Of a DNA stretch of 64,000 nucleotides, positions 11,916 to 23,750 are shown in pieces. Origin of the DNA: Chlorokybus atmophyticus (lineage: Eukaryota > Streptophyta > Chlorokybophyceae > Chlorokybales > Chlorokybaceae); assembly GCA_009103225.1 (NCBI GenBank), contig RHPI01003587.1, positions 4,621 through 68,620 on the forward strand. The letters are read 5' to 3'. The notes below the pieces were generated by a model. That model made no database searches. It was given only the letters and a program-made list of their open reading frames with translations, and had not been told where the DNA came from. The translations under genes and the position numbers were made by a program. Numbering within the stretch: the stretch's first letter is position 1; each line of letters starts with the position of its first letter.

Positions 11916-13961
11916 TCAGTGGTGTACATTCTGGGGCTGCGCCATGAGCCACTTCTTCAGCAACGGCTGCAAATGAAGACAGATATGTTGTACAATGCTG
12001 TTCCATGCAGTGGCGTGGGCACAGACATGCATCAACGAGCTTAGAGCGCCTTACAATCGCCAGCGGATGTGCGTTGATGGCCTTCTCAAGCCGGGATGGC
12101 ATCCCAAACACGCGTGCCTGTCTCAGCTCGCGTGGCGCTCGCCTGCACTTGTCTGTGTACGCGAGTATACGTCGATCCAGTAGCCCCTCATATGCGCGCA
12201 GGGCGACCGGCCACGCCTCACCCGCGTCACCACCCGCGTGCGCGTACTCGACGAACACGGCCTCGAAGCTGAACGGCACCCGGCCGCGACGCTCGAGGCG
12301 AAGAGCCGCCGCTAGCACGTACAGTTGCAGCCGCGACAGACCCTCAAGCGGGTGCCATCGCTCGGGGCAATAGGATAGCTTGCTCGCGGCGTGATCAAAA
12401 TTTGTCGTGGACAAGACACCTGTGCGCCTGTCCATGGCCAGCAGCGCGTACAACCTGTGCATTGCAGGCATGGTCATAAGAAATCATGCTACTGCGGTTG
12501 TTAAAAAAGTTAGACATGCTATGCGTGCTCACCCGAGGCGTTTGATGGCGGCTTCAGCGTCCACTGTGCTGCCGGCAACCCGCTGCAACAACTGCACAAC
12601 CTCCGGCCGCTGCAACACCACCTGGACCAAATGAAAATTGTTGTTGGTTAGGTGGGACTGAGGACTCCACACTCGGCAGTCTTCACCGCACGAACAAAGG
12701 TACTAGCATTGACTACACCACCTCAAGAGAAGTGTTGTAACGCGTGGACACACTGCTGTCTTCAGCTTTTGAGCGCATGGATTCCAGCAGCAACCTGCGC
12801 AAGACGCGTGCATTGAATCCTGACTAAGGTAAGACGAGCGTGTTTAATGATGGTGACAGTAGAGCAACCTACTGAGCAGGGGTCTTCTGGTCGGGGTAGC
12901 ACACCACAGACTTGTGCACAAAGCGCGAGCGCACGCGCTTCTCAAGGTGTTGAACAACCTCCTGTAATGACATCCGTTTATAAGCTGCTGTTATTATTTC
13001 TGACTGCATCCAGAAGGCGCAACGTGTGTGCCAATGCGGTTGGTATGACTTACTGAGCCCTGCGCTAGGCATATTATGGCAACGCGTACGTCGCTCGTGG
13101 ACACGACATCAAACAGGTTGTACAGAAACTCCTGCTGCGGCCGCTGCAAACACCACAATTGCAAACTCAAGTTCACGAGCTGCGGGTTCCATATGTGATG
13201 TGGTATGCACTCACCCGAGGAAAGAGGTCAAACTCTTCAATCACAAACGCTGTCACTATCCCGCTGCTTGTGTTTGACCTGCACAACAACAGCACACTCT
13301 GACACACCTAGAGCTACACACCAAACTGCTGCCCGCAGAAGAGCACGTCATTACCTGAGTTTGAGCCTGAGAAACTTCACGCTATCTTGGAAGGTTGGCT
13401 GTTTCATCATCATCAATGGTTAAATCAGACAGTACCATTCACAGGTTGGTGAGCAGGCAGTGCCACCCACCTGCGGTGCGGTTTCGGACCCTTCTAGTCC
13501 GGACAACTGCTGAGAAACTGCCTGCGAATAATGCACATTGGACAAAGTCCTCTAACGTGTCGTGACAGTGTGTCGTGTGTCTACCGCTGGTGTGCATGGG
13601 TGTTGTTGTGTGGAACCAATGCGTGAGTGCTTGCAAGGCCAGAGCTTGCCTTAAACGCAGCAGCGTCGTCAGAGTGCAGGTAGCCGTGCAGCCTCACGAC
13701 AGCGAGCTTCTTGTTCTTCTCTTTGGCGGCAAGGGCGGCCTCTACGGCAGCCCTGGCCAGCCTACTTGTGGGCCGTCCAAACAGCAGCAGGCTTGAGCCT
13801 GCCACAGTGGAAGCGGGCCAGTCATCGGCGCAGGCTCGCCGCAGCAGGCCGTCCACCTCCAGCCTGGCGTTGCTGTCATCTGCTGCAGGCGAGGCGGCCA
13901 GCTGCCTCCTCACAGACCGCACCAGCTCGTCCACCTCCGCGGCCGCCGTCGACGCCGCCAT
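11916..13961 (-). CDS. ORC4: Origin recognition complex subunit 4
   Basis: Ten exons: 13650-13961, 13471-13521, 13355-13398, 13215-13278, 13054-13143, 12873-12961, 12722-12794, 12533-12621, 12055-12454, 11916-11966, giving 420 residues, the normal ORC4 size. It is an AAA+ subunit of the complex that marks replication origins. Matches include IVTAFVIEEFDLF (Walker B position), QQEFLYNLFDVVSTSDVRVA, VVQHLEKRVRSRFVHKSV and the winged-helix part (LEGLSRLQLYVLAAALRL, WPVALRAYEGLLDRRILAYTD). The expected Walker A site near residues 55-65 reads LLLFGRPTSRLA and lacks the GK[ST] core, so ATP binding may be lost. Intron 1 uses a GC donor (AAG|GCAAGC). A hAT transposon ends about 160 bp upstream of the ATG. 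Confidence 0.88.
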
Positions 13962-14114
13962 CCTGGCGTGCTGGACAGCGTTTCCCGCCAAAATGGCCAC
14001 AACCGTTATAAGAACGAAGGACGTATAAGAACCCGTAACGTGTGCGAAACACTTGTTTCCAAGCCCCCCCCGCAGCACCGCACAGCGGGATTGCAGCCTT
14101 ATGACTCATGAGGC
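13962..14114. promoter_or_regulatory. ORC4 upstream region left between gene and transposon
   Basis: The 153 bp between the ORC4 start codon and the transposon's left target duplication. Any core promoter of ORC4 must fit here or lie within the transposon. A short poly-C run is near 14065. No TATA-like box is obvious. Confidence 0.35.
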
Positions 14115-14122
14115 TTACGACT
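14115..14122. repeat. Left 8-bp target-site duplication (TTACGACT)
   Basis: An identical octamer occurs at 17847-17854. Eight base pairs is the diagnostic duplication length for hAT elements, and the two copies bracket a complete hAT transposase gene. Confidence 0.65.
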
Positions 14123-17100
14123 ACCCGTCATATTACCCGATTATTGACCGATTACCCTGACGGTTAATTTTTATTACCCGTCAACATCATTCTTAAACAA
14201 CGGGTAACAGGCAGTCAATGACGGGTAATATGCAGTAGCAGTAACCCCTTGTTTTAAGCCTTTCAAGCAATTACATCAATAACAAGCATGAGGTTAGTCG
14301 TCACTAGTTGCTGCACTTGTGCTGCGAGCTGTATGCGTGTGCGTGTGTGTGGGTGATAGGTGCTGTGCATGCATGTGCTGTACTTGCTATGCGTGCTGTG
14401 CGCAAGTATGCGTTGACGCTTGGTTTTGCTTGCTGCATACTGCCACACGATTTACAACCATTATTCAACCACTGTGCATCAAGCTTACAAATAATATCGT
14501 GCAAACCAATCACGCACGTGTGCGCACATGCACATGTGAACGCGTATGTGCATGCATACATGCGCGCATGCATGTGACATGTTTATGCATGTACGCAAGT
14601 TTGCATATGTCAAACTGCAGTGTCTAGAACGCTAGATCATAAATTGACAAGAATGGCAGAGCTGCATTGCCCTTGTACAAGAACAACCGACCAAGGACAC
14701 ACTTCTCCACAACCTCCCGCTCAACAAATGGAACGTCATCATCTGCCAGGCCATCATTGTGACGCTCATTATCCAATGTCTGCATCCATGAAGCCACAAG
14801 CTCCTCCCACTCTGATGCGGAGCTGATGGGGTCTTCATTGGCTACAAGTATGTTCACTGCATGCTCATCAGCAACAGTGTTGCCCTCCTCTACAATGACA
14901 GCGTTGTTGGTGCTGGCTGTGGAGCGTGGGTGCGTCACTACCGCGTCTGATTGCAATGACAGGTACTGCACTTGTGTTTGCACAGCAACAGCGCTCAGCC
15001 CACGCTGCCTCTTCTCTTGCCCTTCCATCTGCACACTTCTTAAGTGGCTCTTAATTTGGGTGATATTTACCGCTTTCTCCCAAGCTAAGCGATTGCGCAA
15101 CTTGCTATGCACAACGCCCAATGCAGACCATACTCGTTCTTGATCAGCTACATGTGTCCGCATGGCATACAAGTGAAGGGCCAGGCGTGCAAGCTCTTTG
15201 ATCAATGGCTTCATGAGACTCCAGAAAGCGATGGGGTCACAGTCTGGTCGAGTCAAGAAGGCTTTTGTTGATGGAGTGTTGAAGGGTGCAGAGTCTGCCA
15301 TGTAGGCGCTGATCTGCAAGTGCATAGTGGTGTCACCTTGCGCTGCGCATAGTTACAGTCAACATGTACCTACAATGAACAAGACATGTTGAATGCAAAT
15401 GCACTACCGTGCTTGCCTGAGTAATGATGTTGTCGGCATCACCATCGGTGAAGAGCTCATCGTACAAGTGAAAAGCAAGATCGGATAGGTGGATAGGGTA
15501 CGCAATTGGCTCATCTTGGTTGAGATGCTTCATGCGCTTGGCTGGGTGCAGCACATACATAAGAAGGTACAGCTGCTGGTCCATCTTGTGCCAGCGGCTC
15601 TGTTTATTTGCAACCAGTTAGCATGCGCAAGCATGCACGGGGATGGTGAGAACCCAATGATGAGTTGTGGTGCAGCTACTGTCGCTCACTTCCAAGATAT
15701 CCACAAGGACGCCTTTGACTCTGGCGTTTTCAATTTCTTGAAAATGCAAGCTTAGTCTGCCATAACCCAACAGCACATTGTCCAACCTGCAGTCTGTGGC
15801 TTCAAACTGACGCCCCACCACCTTCAAAGGCATCAGGTGTCTCACAACCTATAACACATGCAAATGCAGGTGTTAGTTGTTGCATCATCATACTGACCTT
15901 GCTCAAACACGGTGGTGCACAAACCTGCTCAATTGTTTGCCAGAACCGTGAGTCCTCCACCCATGATATGACTTCTTTGGCTTTGTCTTGAGTAGCACGT
16001 TGCTTAGAGATTGAGCCTAGAAGATCATCATATCTTTCCAAACACAAGGCGCGCATAGCATTTTTCACCTGCACAGAGTACTGAATGCATGCATGCATGC
16101 ATGCAAGTGAACAACTCGGTACTTGGCATGCACAGCCAGGGGTTGTTTACCTCAAGCAGTCTTACGAGGCTGTCAACTTGTGAGCCCCATCGAGTTGCCA
16201 CTGGCAGCAACAGGGCCTTTGCATCAGTACCTAGAGATATCAGCTTGTCTAGCAGCCAGGCGTGCGGCACTGAGTGATTGTTAAACCAATTGATGACGTC
16301 AACAGCCCTCTTCATGGCATCAACAAAGCGCGTCCCTTTCAGCTTCTTGAAGTAGTCGCCAACAAGGAGGTTAACTTGATGTGCATGACAAGCCATCACC
16401 ATAATGTCATTGCGTTCTTCATGCAACTTGCGTCGAGCCCAATTGCATGGTGCTGCATCGTCCGTCACAACTGCCAGAGCTTGGCACTTGAGAACTGTTT
16501 TGACATACTTCACCTCCTCCTTCAGCTGACTGATAATGTACGGCCCGTCCTCCTTAATGCCAGTAACATTTTCAGCTCGCCTAAAGATCACCTGCACACA
16601 TAACACATGCTTCAACAAACAACAACAATGCTCTCGTGTAGTGAAAAGTCGCAACATTTGTCAAGCAGCACTTACTTCACCGCGGTCGGTGATGAGGCTA
16701 ATGCCAAATAGCTGTTCTCTTTTGATGTTCGTCCAAGAATCACAAATGATTGTCACCCCTGACAAACTACATGCCATCAAGACATGGCATCTCAATGTGT
16801 GCGTGCGTATGCAAAGACATGCTGACAGTGCAAGCATACAGCAGGTAACTAAATGCACGTACCATAAGCAGCTTCACAAGACGCCTTTGTGGCAGCCAGC
16901 ACATGCTCATGCACTGCCTTCAATACACGACCAGCAAGTTGCTTGCGATCAGTCACACTAATGGACGGGCGCAAGAACTCTAACAACTTCATCACCCAGT
17001 AGTCGTTCACCCACAGAAATGGCAGGTTTGCAGATATTGTGGCCTTCAACAAGAGAAACTCAAGCTGCTTTTTTTCTTGACCTGACATTGGCTTATCTGC

Positions 17101-17846
17101 ATAAGAGTAGCCGCTTGAGATGCGGTGATTGTTGCTGTTGGTCACCTCCTGGCGTGCACGCTTCCTACTTTTGTTCTCCTTCTTGTTTTTGTCTGCAACT
17201 TCTTGCTGAGCCCACTTGCGCACAGCTGCTTCAGTGAAGCGACAGCCGCTGGCAAGGTGACGCAGCATGTCACGCTTGTGGCTCTTTGTATGCCCTTTTT
17301 TATCGGCAGGTATAGACACCCCTGTGCATGTCATAGTTAACAACACAACCAACAACATGCTTACAACTGCAGCAGCCAGCACACGTTGCATTTTAACACT
17401 TGCATGTGAGACGAAGTGCGGTGCAGGTGAACTCACCGTTCTCAGTGCAGGCATTGCACGTGGCCCACCAAAACTGCTTGCATGCTCTGACATTGGTTAT
17501 ATAGAAGAGGTCTTCCACCTCATACTCATTGTCGGCGGACTGTTGCTCGTCATCCTCCTCATCTGTAAGCTGAGACGCCATGGCCGCCGCCGCCGCCGCC
17601 GTCGCCGCCTCTAACACCAGCGTCGCAATGCCAGTGTCTGTGGCGCGAAACTCAGTTGCATCCAAGTTTGCGCGGGAACCGAAGTGGACGTAACCCGTCG
17701 TATTGACTGCAGTTTACCCGCTGTTTATCCGCTGTATTACCTGACATCACCATCATTGACCGTCACGTCTTTATGTAATTAGCAGTCAATGACCGTCACT
17801 TTGTCGGTCAAGCGGTCAACGGTCAAGCGGGTAAGCCCAACCCTAT
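14123..17846 (-). mobile_element. hAT-superfamily DNA transposon, about 3.7 kb
   Basis: Delimited by the TTACGACT octamers on both sides. It contains one uninterrupted spliced transposase gene. Both ends carry clusters of short motifs (TTACCCG, TTGACCG, GTCAATGAC) in both orientations, typical of hAT subterminal transposase-binding repeats; perfect terminal inverted repeats are weak, so exact ends are less certain than the element itself. It lies immediately upstream of ORC4 in the same orientation. Confidence 0.8.
14624..17581 (-). CDS. hAT transposase (BED finger, DUF659, hAT dimerisation)
   Basis: Eight exons: 17437-17581, 16863-17321, 16676-16758, 16151-16591, 15925-16068, 15654-15848, 15408-15599, 14624-15313, giving 782 residues with no internal stop and consistent phases. 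A BED-type zinc finger begins near FWWATCNAC with later His/Cys ligands (HTKSHKRDMLRHLASGC). The RNase H-like core shows VTIICDSWTNIK and ALAVVTDDAAPCNWAR followed by CHAHQVNLLVGDYF, as in DUF659 transposases. The C-terminal hAT dimerisation region ends QERVWSALGVVHSKLRNRL with WEKAVNITQIKSHLR. It would cut and paste the surrounding element, and the intact frame suggests recent or ongoing activity. The start is the first ATG of the open frame. Confidence 0.88.
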
Positions 17847-17854
17847 TTACGACT
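17847..17854. repeat. Right 8-bp target-site duplication (TTACGACT)
   Basis: Partner of 14115-14122, directly repeated on the other side of the hAT element. Confidence 0.65.
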
Positions 17855-18781
17855 CACTCAAGTACCTTAAGTCAAGTTACCAATATGCGCACCTGTACAC
17901 CAATACCTGCAATTACCTTGACAATCATCAATGTGTCATTGCTATCATGTCGCAGATTGCGACTCATAATGTTCCACACGAAGACCGACGTGGCAGATAG
18001 TGGACTGATAACTTTGCGTGCAGCGTGCATATCCGACAAGCACTTGTCAGTGGAGAAATGAAGGGAAACACGCGGGGCGGGTAAATAAGCATGATAGTGG
18101 TATTATCAATAAATTGAAATTGTGTATTGCATATCATAATCCAACTTTCACCTCGCCGTTTTTCAAGCCCCGGTCTTCACTTTTGCCCTTTACCTGCAAC
18201 CTCATGTGTCTGAAAACCAACTTTTGATCTTCATGTGTCTTGCCTGAAACAGCGATGACAAACTTCTGAGTAATAGTTGCCATAGTTCACTGGTCAATCG
18301 TGTAGCGTATTGTGTTGTTGTTGTTAAGTGATGACGTGTGCATATGTGGTCGCTTTTTTTTAGCTGTAATATGATTACAATTATTGGCTCCGGCTCCCTT
18401 TATTTCCCCCATGCATGCATAGAGTATGGTGGATTGATGGCACTTGAGTGCAACTCCAAGGTATACATCTCAGCACAGCATGATCTATTGTATGCATGCG
18501 TTATACTCTTCTCACACATACGGCTATGACCTTTACATACAGTTGTAGCAATATTACTTAATGTTCAGATACGATGCTTTACCGCACATCACTAATACTT
18601 TTTGCATGCAATGTTTGCGTATATTATATTTGCATAAACATAACGCCCCTTCCATTACTGCAGCCCCTCAGAGGGGAAGGGGGGGGGGGGGGGNNNNNNN
18701 NNNNNNNNNNNNNNNNNNNNNNNNNNNNNNNNNNNNNNNNNNNNNNNNNNNNNNNNNNNNNNNNNNNNNNNNNNNNNNNNN

Positions 18782-18816
<35 letters not shown>

Positions 18817-19494
18817 CGGCATTGTGTTCTTGATAAGCGTAATTTGTTTGCGGTGCCCCCCAAATACAGCTCCCCCTCATCGCACAGAGGCACTGTGCAC
18901 AAAAGGGGGGCGCTCTGCTCAAGTGAATATGGTACCCATGTGTTCGTTGCTTGTACGTGTCAAACTTGCATTTGCTGAGTTGTACAGCAATAGGCTCTTC
19001 GTAATGATATCATGATACAAATAAGAAATGTGCATGGCTACATGTATTTGCACTGATCGGCCCTTGCTTAGGTCAATTGGATGATGGACTTTATATTCTT
19101 CTCCAACAGTGCAGGGTGTCATGGCTAGTATGCGCCTCTGTTCTTTGTGTAAGGATTGGTCAATAACCGCCCTTTCAAACTACAATCCCCCATGTTCAGC
19201 GGGTGACTTTCTGCAAGCCATTGTGAATGTATTTCTGTTATGGGATGTCCGACAAACAGAGAAAACACGCACTTACCAGCACCTTTTCCGATGTTGTTGT
19301 GTCACTGAAGTCCATAGTAACTCACTAGGGCAGCTGCGGCAATGATGATTATTCATGCTTGAGCAAACCACTTGCCAGAAGCGTGAGATCCCACCAATTG
19401 GTGGTTAGATGTTTGCCGCATATGGGTGGGATGTGTATACAACAACATACTAGGAAGAACAACCAATCCAGCGCATGCGTGAAGTGTCCGTTTT
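17855..19494. other. Intergenic with assembly gap
   Basis: No gene recognised. It includes the poly-G flanked N gap (18679-18816) and moderately AT-rich sequence downstream of the phytase 3' end. Frames crossing the gap are artefacts. Confidence 0.6.
18679..18816. other. Assembly gap in poly-G run
   Basis: 88 N (18694-18781) with 15 G on the left and 35 G on the right. This suggests a long G homopolymer that stopped sequencing, or an assembly artefact. Confidence 0.9.
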
Positions 19495-22400
19495 CTAGAC
19501 CCTGTCAAACGAGCGCAGCTGCAGGTACGATTCTCTTGGTCTCTGCTGCACGCTGTTGAACGGCCAGAACGGCAGCCTCGCGAGGTACCCGCGCTTGTGC
19601 GCAAAGTAGCCCGCGACGGCGAGCACCACCACAACGAGAAAGACGAAGGTCCAGCGGCCCGCGGATGATGAAGACTTGGGCTCGGGGATGTTGCCCGAGG
19701 GTGGCACGCCCGTCTTGTCGCCTGAACCCTCACTTCCCGTGACGGGAGGCGGCGCTGCAGGCACCTGATGCATAGACAGTGCGAGTGTGTGCGTGCGGGC
19801 GTGTGCTAATCTCACTGCCAGCACAGTCCAGGTTCCCCCAGCAAGTATGCTTGTGAAACGATGGACCGATAACCAACAGTAGCCTCACCTGTTCCTGTGG
19901 TGGTGGAGAGGGTGCAGGTGAGGGTGGTGGGGGCACAGCGTCTGGTGAAGGGGGTGGAGGCGTGCTCGCGTCGGGTGGCGGTGCGGCACTGCCAGATTCA
20001 TCCGGAGGTGGGGCAGCTGCCGGCTCGGGTGATGGCGCCGGCGCCGGCGCTGGTACGGGCACCTCTGCTGAGCCTTCTGGAGGCGGGGCCGGGGCCGGGG
20101 CTGGGGCCATATCCGGCTCTGTTGCTGCCATGAGGGAGTGGTTGTTGCATATGCGGTTCACCACAGACAAGCCATAGAAATTACACTGGCAGTTGGCTCT
20201 TGTGGTCAAGTTCAACACAATTAACATGCTCACCATTTGTGCTGGCGGCATTGATAACCAAGTCCAGGGCATTCGCGATGTTCTCCCAGGCAACCTGCAT
20301 GTCAACAGACATTAGTGCTGCCCTGCAATCTCAACAAGCCTTGTGCTTACAAAGTACAAAGTAGTAGAGTCCTCACCAGCTTGAAGTTCTGGTTTTTGTT
20401 ATCGTTGTTGTGGCCATCCTGCGAAACAAACTGGCGACGCACAAGGAGTTGGATCATCACTCACATTCACTCTGCTCTCTCTCGTGCTCCAAGTCATTTG
20501 CAAGTGTGGCACTTACCAGCCCATACGGGTACGCCGGCCCGAGGCTCTTGGAGATCACGTCGATGCCATCCGTGTCTTGCGTGCCGTCGACGCCAGCGTC
20601 CGGATTCTTAACAAGACGGAAACTCCCCAAGTACTCGTTGTTCCCAGTGCGGTTGTACACGGCATACGTGGAGTCCCCTGCTCAGTAGTGTACACCCCGT
20701 CACACATGTCACATGCGTGTGGTGCACTGCACCGAGCCAACAGTATCATCAACACTCACCCTGGCTGCTGGCGATGAGGTAGCCCATCCCATTGGCCGCA
20801 TAGTAGATTGTGAGTCCTTCTATGTCGGCAGCTAAGTGGCCGCTGTCATAACCGTCGTCCTCGGGCACGTAGTCCACGGCCTTGCGCTTGCCATCACTAT
20901 CTGGCTCAGCACTGTACTGCCACAGCGCCACATTCTGGCAGGCACGCAGTGGGCGTGAGTAAACAAGTAGTGGACACATGATGGAGTGTAGAGTGTGTCC
21001 AGATCTGCACACGCACCTCTTCCGACACGTACAGTTTGGCGTGCTCGTCATCGGCGACGAGTCCCTCGGCGATGCTGCCAACTTCAAACCGGTGAACTTC
21101 ATTGTGTAGTACTGGATGGTCGTCATAGTAAGTCTCATCAACAATGAGCTCGTACTGAACCACCTGTGGAACATGTGTTGTTAGTAAGACAACACATTAC
21201 ACGAAATACCCTCTTGTACCTTGCCGCTTTTGGTGGTCACAAAGGCATAGAGCTTGCCCGACACGGGACTCTTGTACAGGCAGAAGCCGTATATTTCCTC
21301 ATCACCGTCAAACAGGTTGCTTATGCTGCCGAGTGAGTGCAGGGAACGGTCCTCAGCCCTGATGTGCCACACCTGGACGCACAGATGCATGTGTGTGTGT
21401 GTGCACATGCGTGTGAGCGTGTGCATGTGTGTGCGTGCGCTCATGCGTGAGCGCGTGTGTGCATGCCAATGCCAGTGCGTACGTGCGTGCGTGCATACTC
21501 GTGCATGCACAGCTTATGTGTGTATGTATGTAAGCATGAGCGTGCGCAGAGCTTAAAAGGATGATTGAGACTTGAAGGTCCACCTTACCATGATTCCGTT
21601 GTCGGCGCGCGAGGTTGCGGCCACAACGTCCCCGCGCACGTCCACGTTGTTGGGCACGCCTCCGGGCGTAAAGGACAACACCGTCCCGTTCAAGTCATAC
21701 TGCAACCCCGTACGCACACAAGACATGACTCACAGACTGCTCACCACATCACAAGCATGACATCAACTCACCAAGTAGAGGCCCCCCGTGTCTTTGTTCT
21801 TGTCGGTCGCGATGATGAGGCTCTGCGCGGGGTCGGCGGCATTGTACCAGATGGCCGGGTCGTCCGCGCTGTCGCCACTGCTAGCAACGGGCTCCGTCTC
21901 CGCGCTCACAGGCACGCTCTCCTGCACGTCACGCATGGCAATGCCACATTGGGGTTGGTTTTGAGAACCAGTCAGTCTTGCTTTCTGACATGTGCGTATA
22001 CGTGTTGCAAGAAGTTTTATTGGATACCATTGGATACCATTTGCAAACAATACAGGTCACCGCTGGTGTGTGCAAATGGCAAAGTACCCTGGCTCAAGTC
22101 ATGTAAGTTGTCATGGGCGTTGACAGTCACCATCAGAGAGAGCCAATTAAGCAAGCATGCAAGAGATATAAGTGACACCATGCAATGCAATAGCAAATGT
22201 TATGAACTTCAATAACACTTGACGTGCCACTTGTAGTGTGCGTGAACATGGGTTGGCGAACTTGTACATAATACACGTCGATGGCTTGCTGGGCTTGTGC
22301 TCAACGCTCAGCCACATTGCTGCTACTTATCTAACCATCAAACTGTGTCAATGCCACAGTGTGACAACAACAAACGACCGAGTTGCGACGAAAAGCGCAG

Positions 22401-22576
22401 CCACCCACCATAAGACGACATTGCACAGGAAGAAAGAAGAGAGGGGTTGGCGGTAGCATTCTTACCAGCACATGCTCAGAAAGGCCGTCGTCGCAGCGAG
22501 CAACCCCGAGGAATAGCACGAGGCCACAGGCGGCGGCCACCCACGCCATGCGTATCCTCCTCGTGGCGGCCACCAT
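19495..22576 (-). CDS. Membrane-anchored beta-propeller phytase
   Basis: Eleven exons: 22466-22576, 21772-21921, 21589-21699, 21220-21372, 21017-21163, 20760-20934, 20517-20677, 20377-20418, 20234-20294, 19889-20124, 19495-19764, giving 538 residues. It should release phosphate from phytate with Ca2+ in a six-bladed propeller. Family motifs appear in order: [126 protein letters not shown]. An N-terminal signal sequence ([17 protein letters not shown]), then after the propeller a long Ala/Pro/Glu-rich stalk (about 100 residues), a transmembrane helix ([17 protein letters not shown]) and a basic cytoplasmic tail. The enzyme would face the outside or a vacuole. The propeller assignment is secure; location is inferred. 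Confidence 0.95.
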
Positions 22577-22982
22577 CAGTAACAAATCACAGGGACAGGG
22601 TAGAGAGTAACCTTGGCTCAGCTTGGTTCCTGCCTGTCGTGTATCTCCCTTTTTCTTGGAACGCCTAGCCCGGCCCCATCACCAGCAGCAGCAGGCAGGA
22701 CAGGGGGCGGCCTTGCAAACAAGGCGGCGCCCTTGGCACGCACAGAGAATGTCCTGTCAGCAATGCAATCAATACTTGAGGCGAAGCATGCTCGGATGTC
22801 CCTTTTCTCTCGGATCTGTGGTCGTCCGTGAAACAAAGGCGTCTACGCAACGCTCATTGCTCAATGTGCACAACAGCCTCAGCAAGGGTGCCGCTGCACG
22901 CTGGCTAAGCTAAGCTTCGGCGGAGGTCAGATGGTCACGCACAATCCACAACGGAGTGCATTGGCTAACTAACGAGTGACTA
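22577..22982. other. Spacer upstream of the phytase gene
   Basis: About 400 bp between the phytase start codon and the 3' end of the next predicted minus-strand gene. It presumably holds the phytase promoter; no recognisable motif. Confidence 0.45.
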
Positions 22983-23685
22983 CTACCACTCGGTTGCGTC
23001 CAACTGTTGATTTAGATAGAAAATATCCATTGGGTTGGAGGAGGACGGAGGGTTGGACTGGTCGCTATCAGGCGCGGGAACTGCCGCTGGGCTGACGGCG
23101 TGGACGGCGGCGGCGGCGGCGGCGGCGGTAGGAGGGCGGTCTAGAGAGCGCCAGGAGGAGGGATAGCTGCCTGCTGTGACCTGCTGCGACACGAGATCAA
23201 GGTTAAGCGAGGTAGTTGCGGCGTTGGCACGCGCGCAGTACTGCTCTCTGAGACGGTGAGCGCAATGCACGGCCTCTGCGCAGTGGTCGGTGGTCGTAGT
23301 GATCCTGGCCTGGTAGAGCATCGTTAGTCTCTCCTGGTCTAGCATTGGCCCAGTGGCTTCCCTGCTCATGGTGTCCTTGTCTATTCCATGCAGGTGACCT
23401 GTCACCTGAAACGCCCATTGCACTAACGAGGGGAATGAGCGGGACGGCGGCGGCCTTCACCCGGCCGACGACGAGGACGTTACGCTGGAGCGCACGGGAG
23501 GCAACTTCCCCACCGCTGCTACTACTCGCACGGATACCAGCGGCAAGAAGAACCACCACGCCGCCCTTGCTGTGACAGCACCCTTGACCCCATCCTCCAC
23601 CTCCACCTCCACCTCGTCCTTCTCCTCCTCGTCCTCCTCCTCGTCCTCGTCCTCCTTTCCGCCTCCTGGTCGTCTCTGGAGCCAT
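22983..23685 (-). CDS. Hypothetical protein, Gly-rich N-terminus
   Basis: Two exons (23406-23685 and 22983-23338) join in phase through a GT-AG intron (TCAG|GTGACA ... GCTAG|AC) to give 211 residues starting at an ATG. The first part is Arg/Gly-rich, an RGG-like low-complexity stretch (RRRKGGRGRGGGRGGEG), followed by a hydrophobic/Ala-Val segment. The middle (LTMLYQARITTTTDHCAEAV) could form helices, and the tail is Ala/Pro/Ser-rich. I do not recognise a family. Support is only the open, phase-consistent splice model and the composition; it could be a non-coding GC-rich stretch. Confidence 0.35.
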
Positions 23686-23750
23686 CCTTATAGCTGCTGT
23701 GACCCGTCTCATCCTCAGACGCTCCATCAGCAGCTGGAGGACCTCGCGGT

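Noticed and set aside
13581-14078. ORC4 start farther upstream with a hydrophobic leader
   Set aside because: The upstream frame contains no ATG-supported conserved sequence and reads toward the transposon junction; the ATG at 13961 gives a normal-length protein.
18561-18978. Poly-Gly and poly-Pro frames across the N gap
   Set aside because: Frames run through N and G homopolymer; no real coding signal. The same applies to frames over 29062-29392 and 43156-43399.
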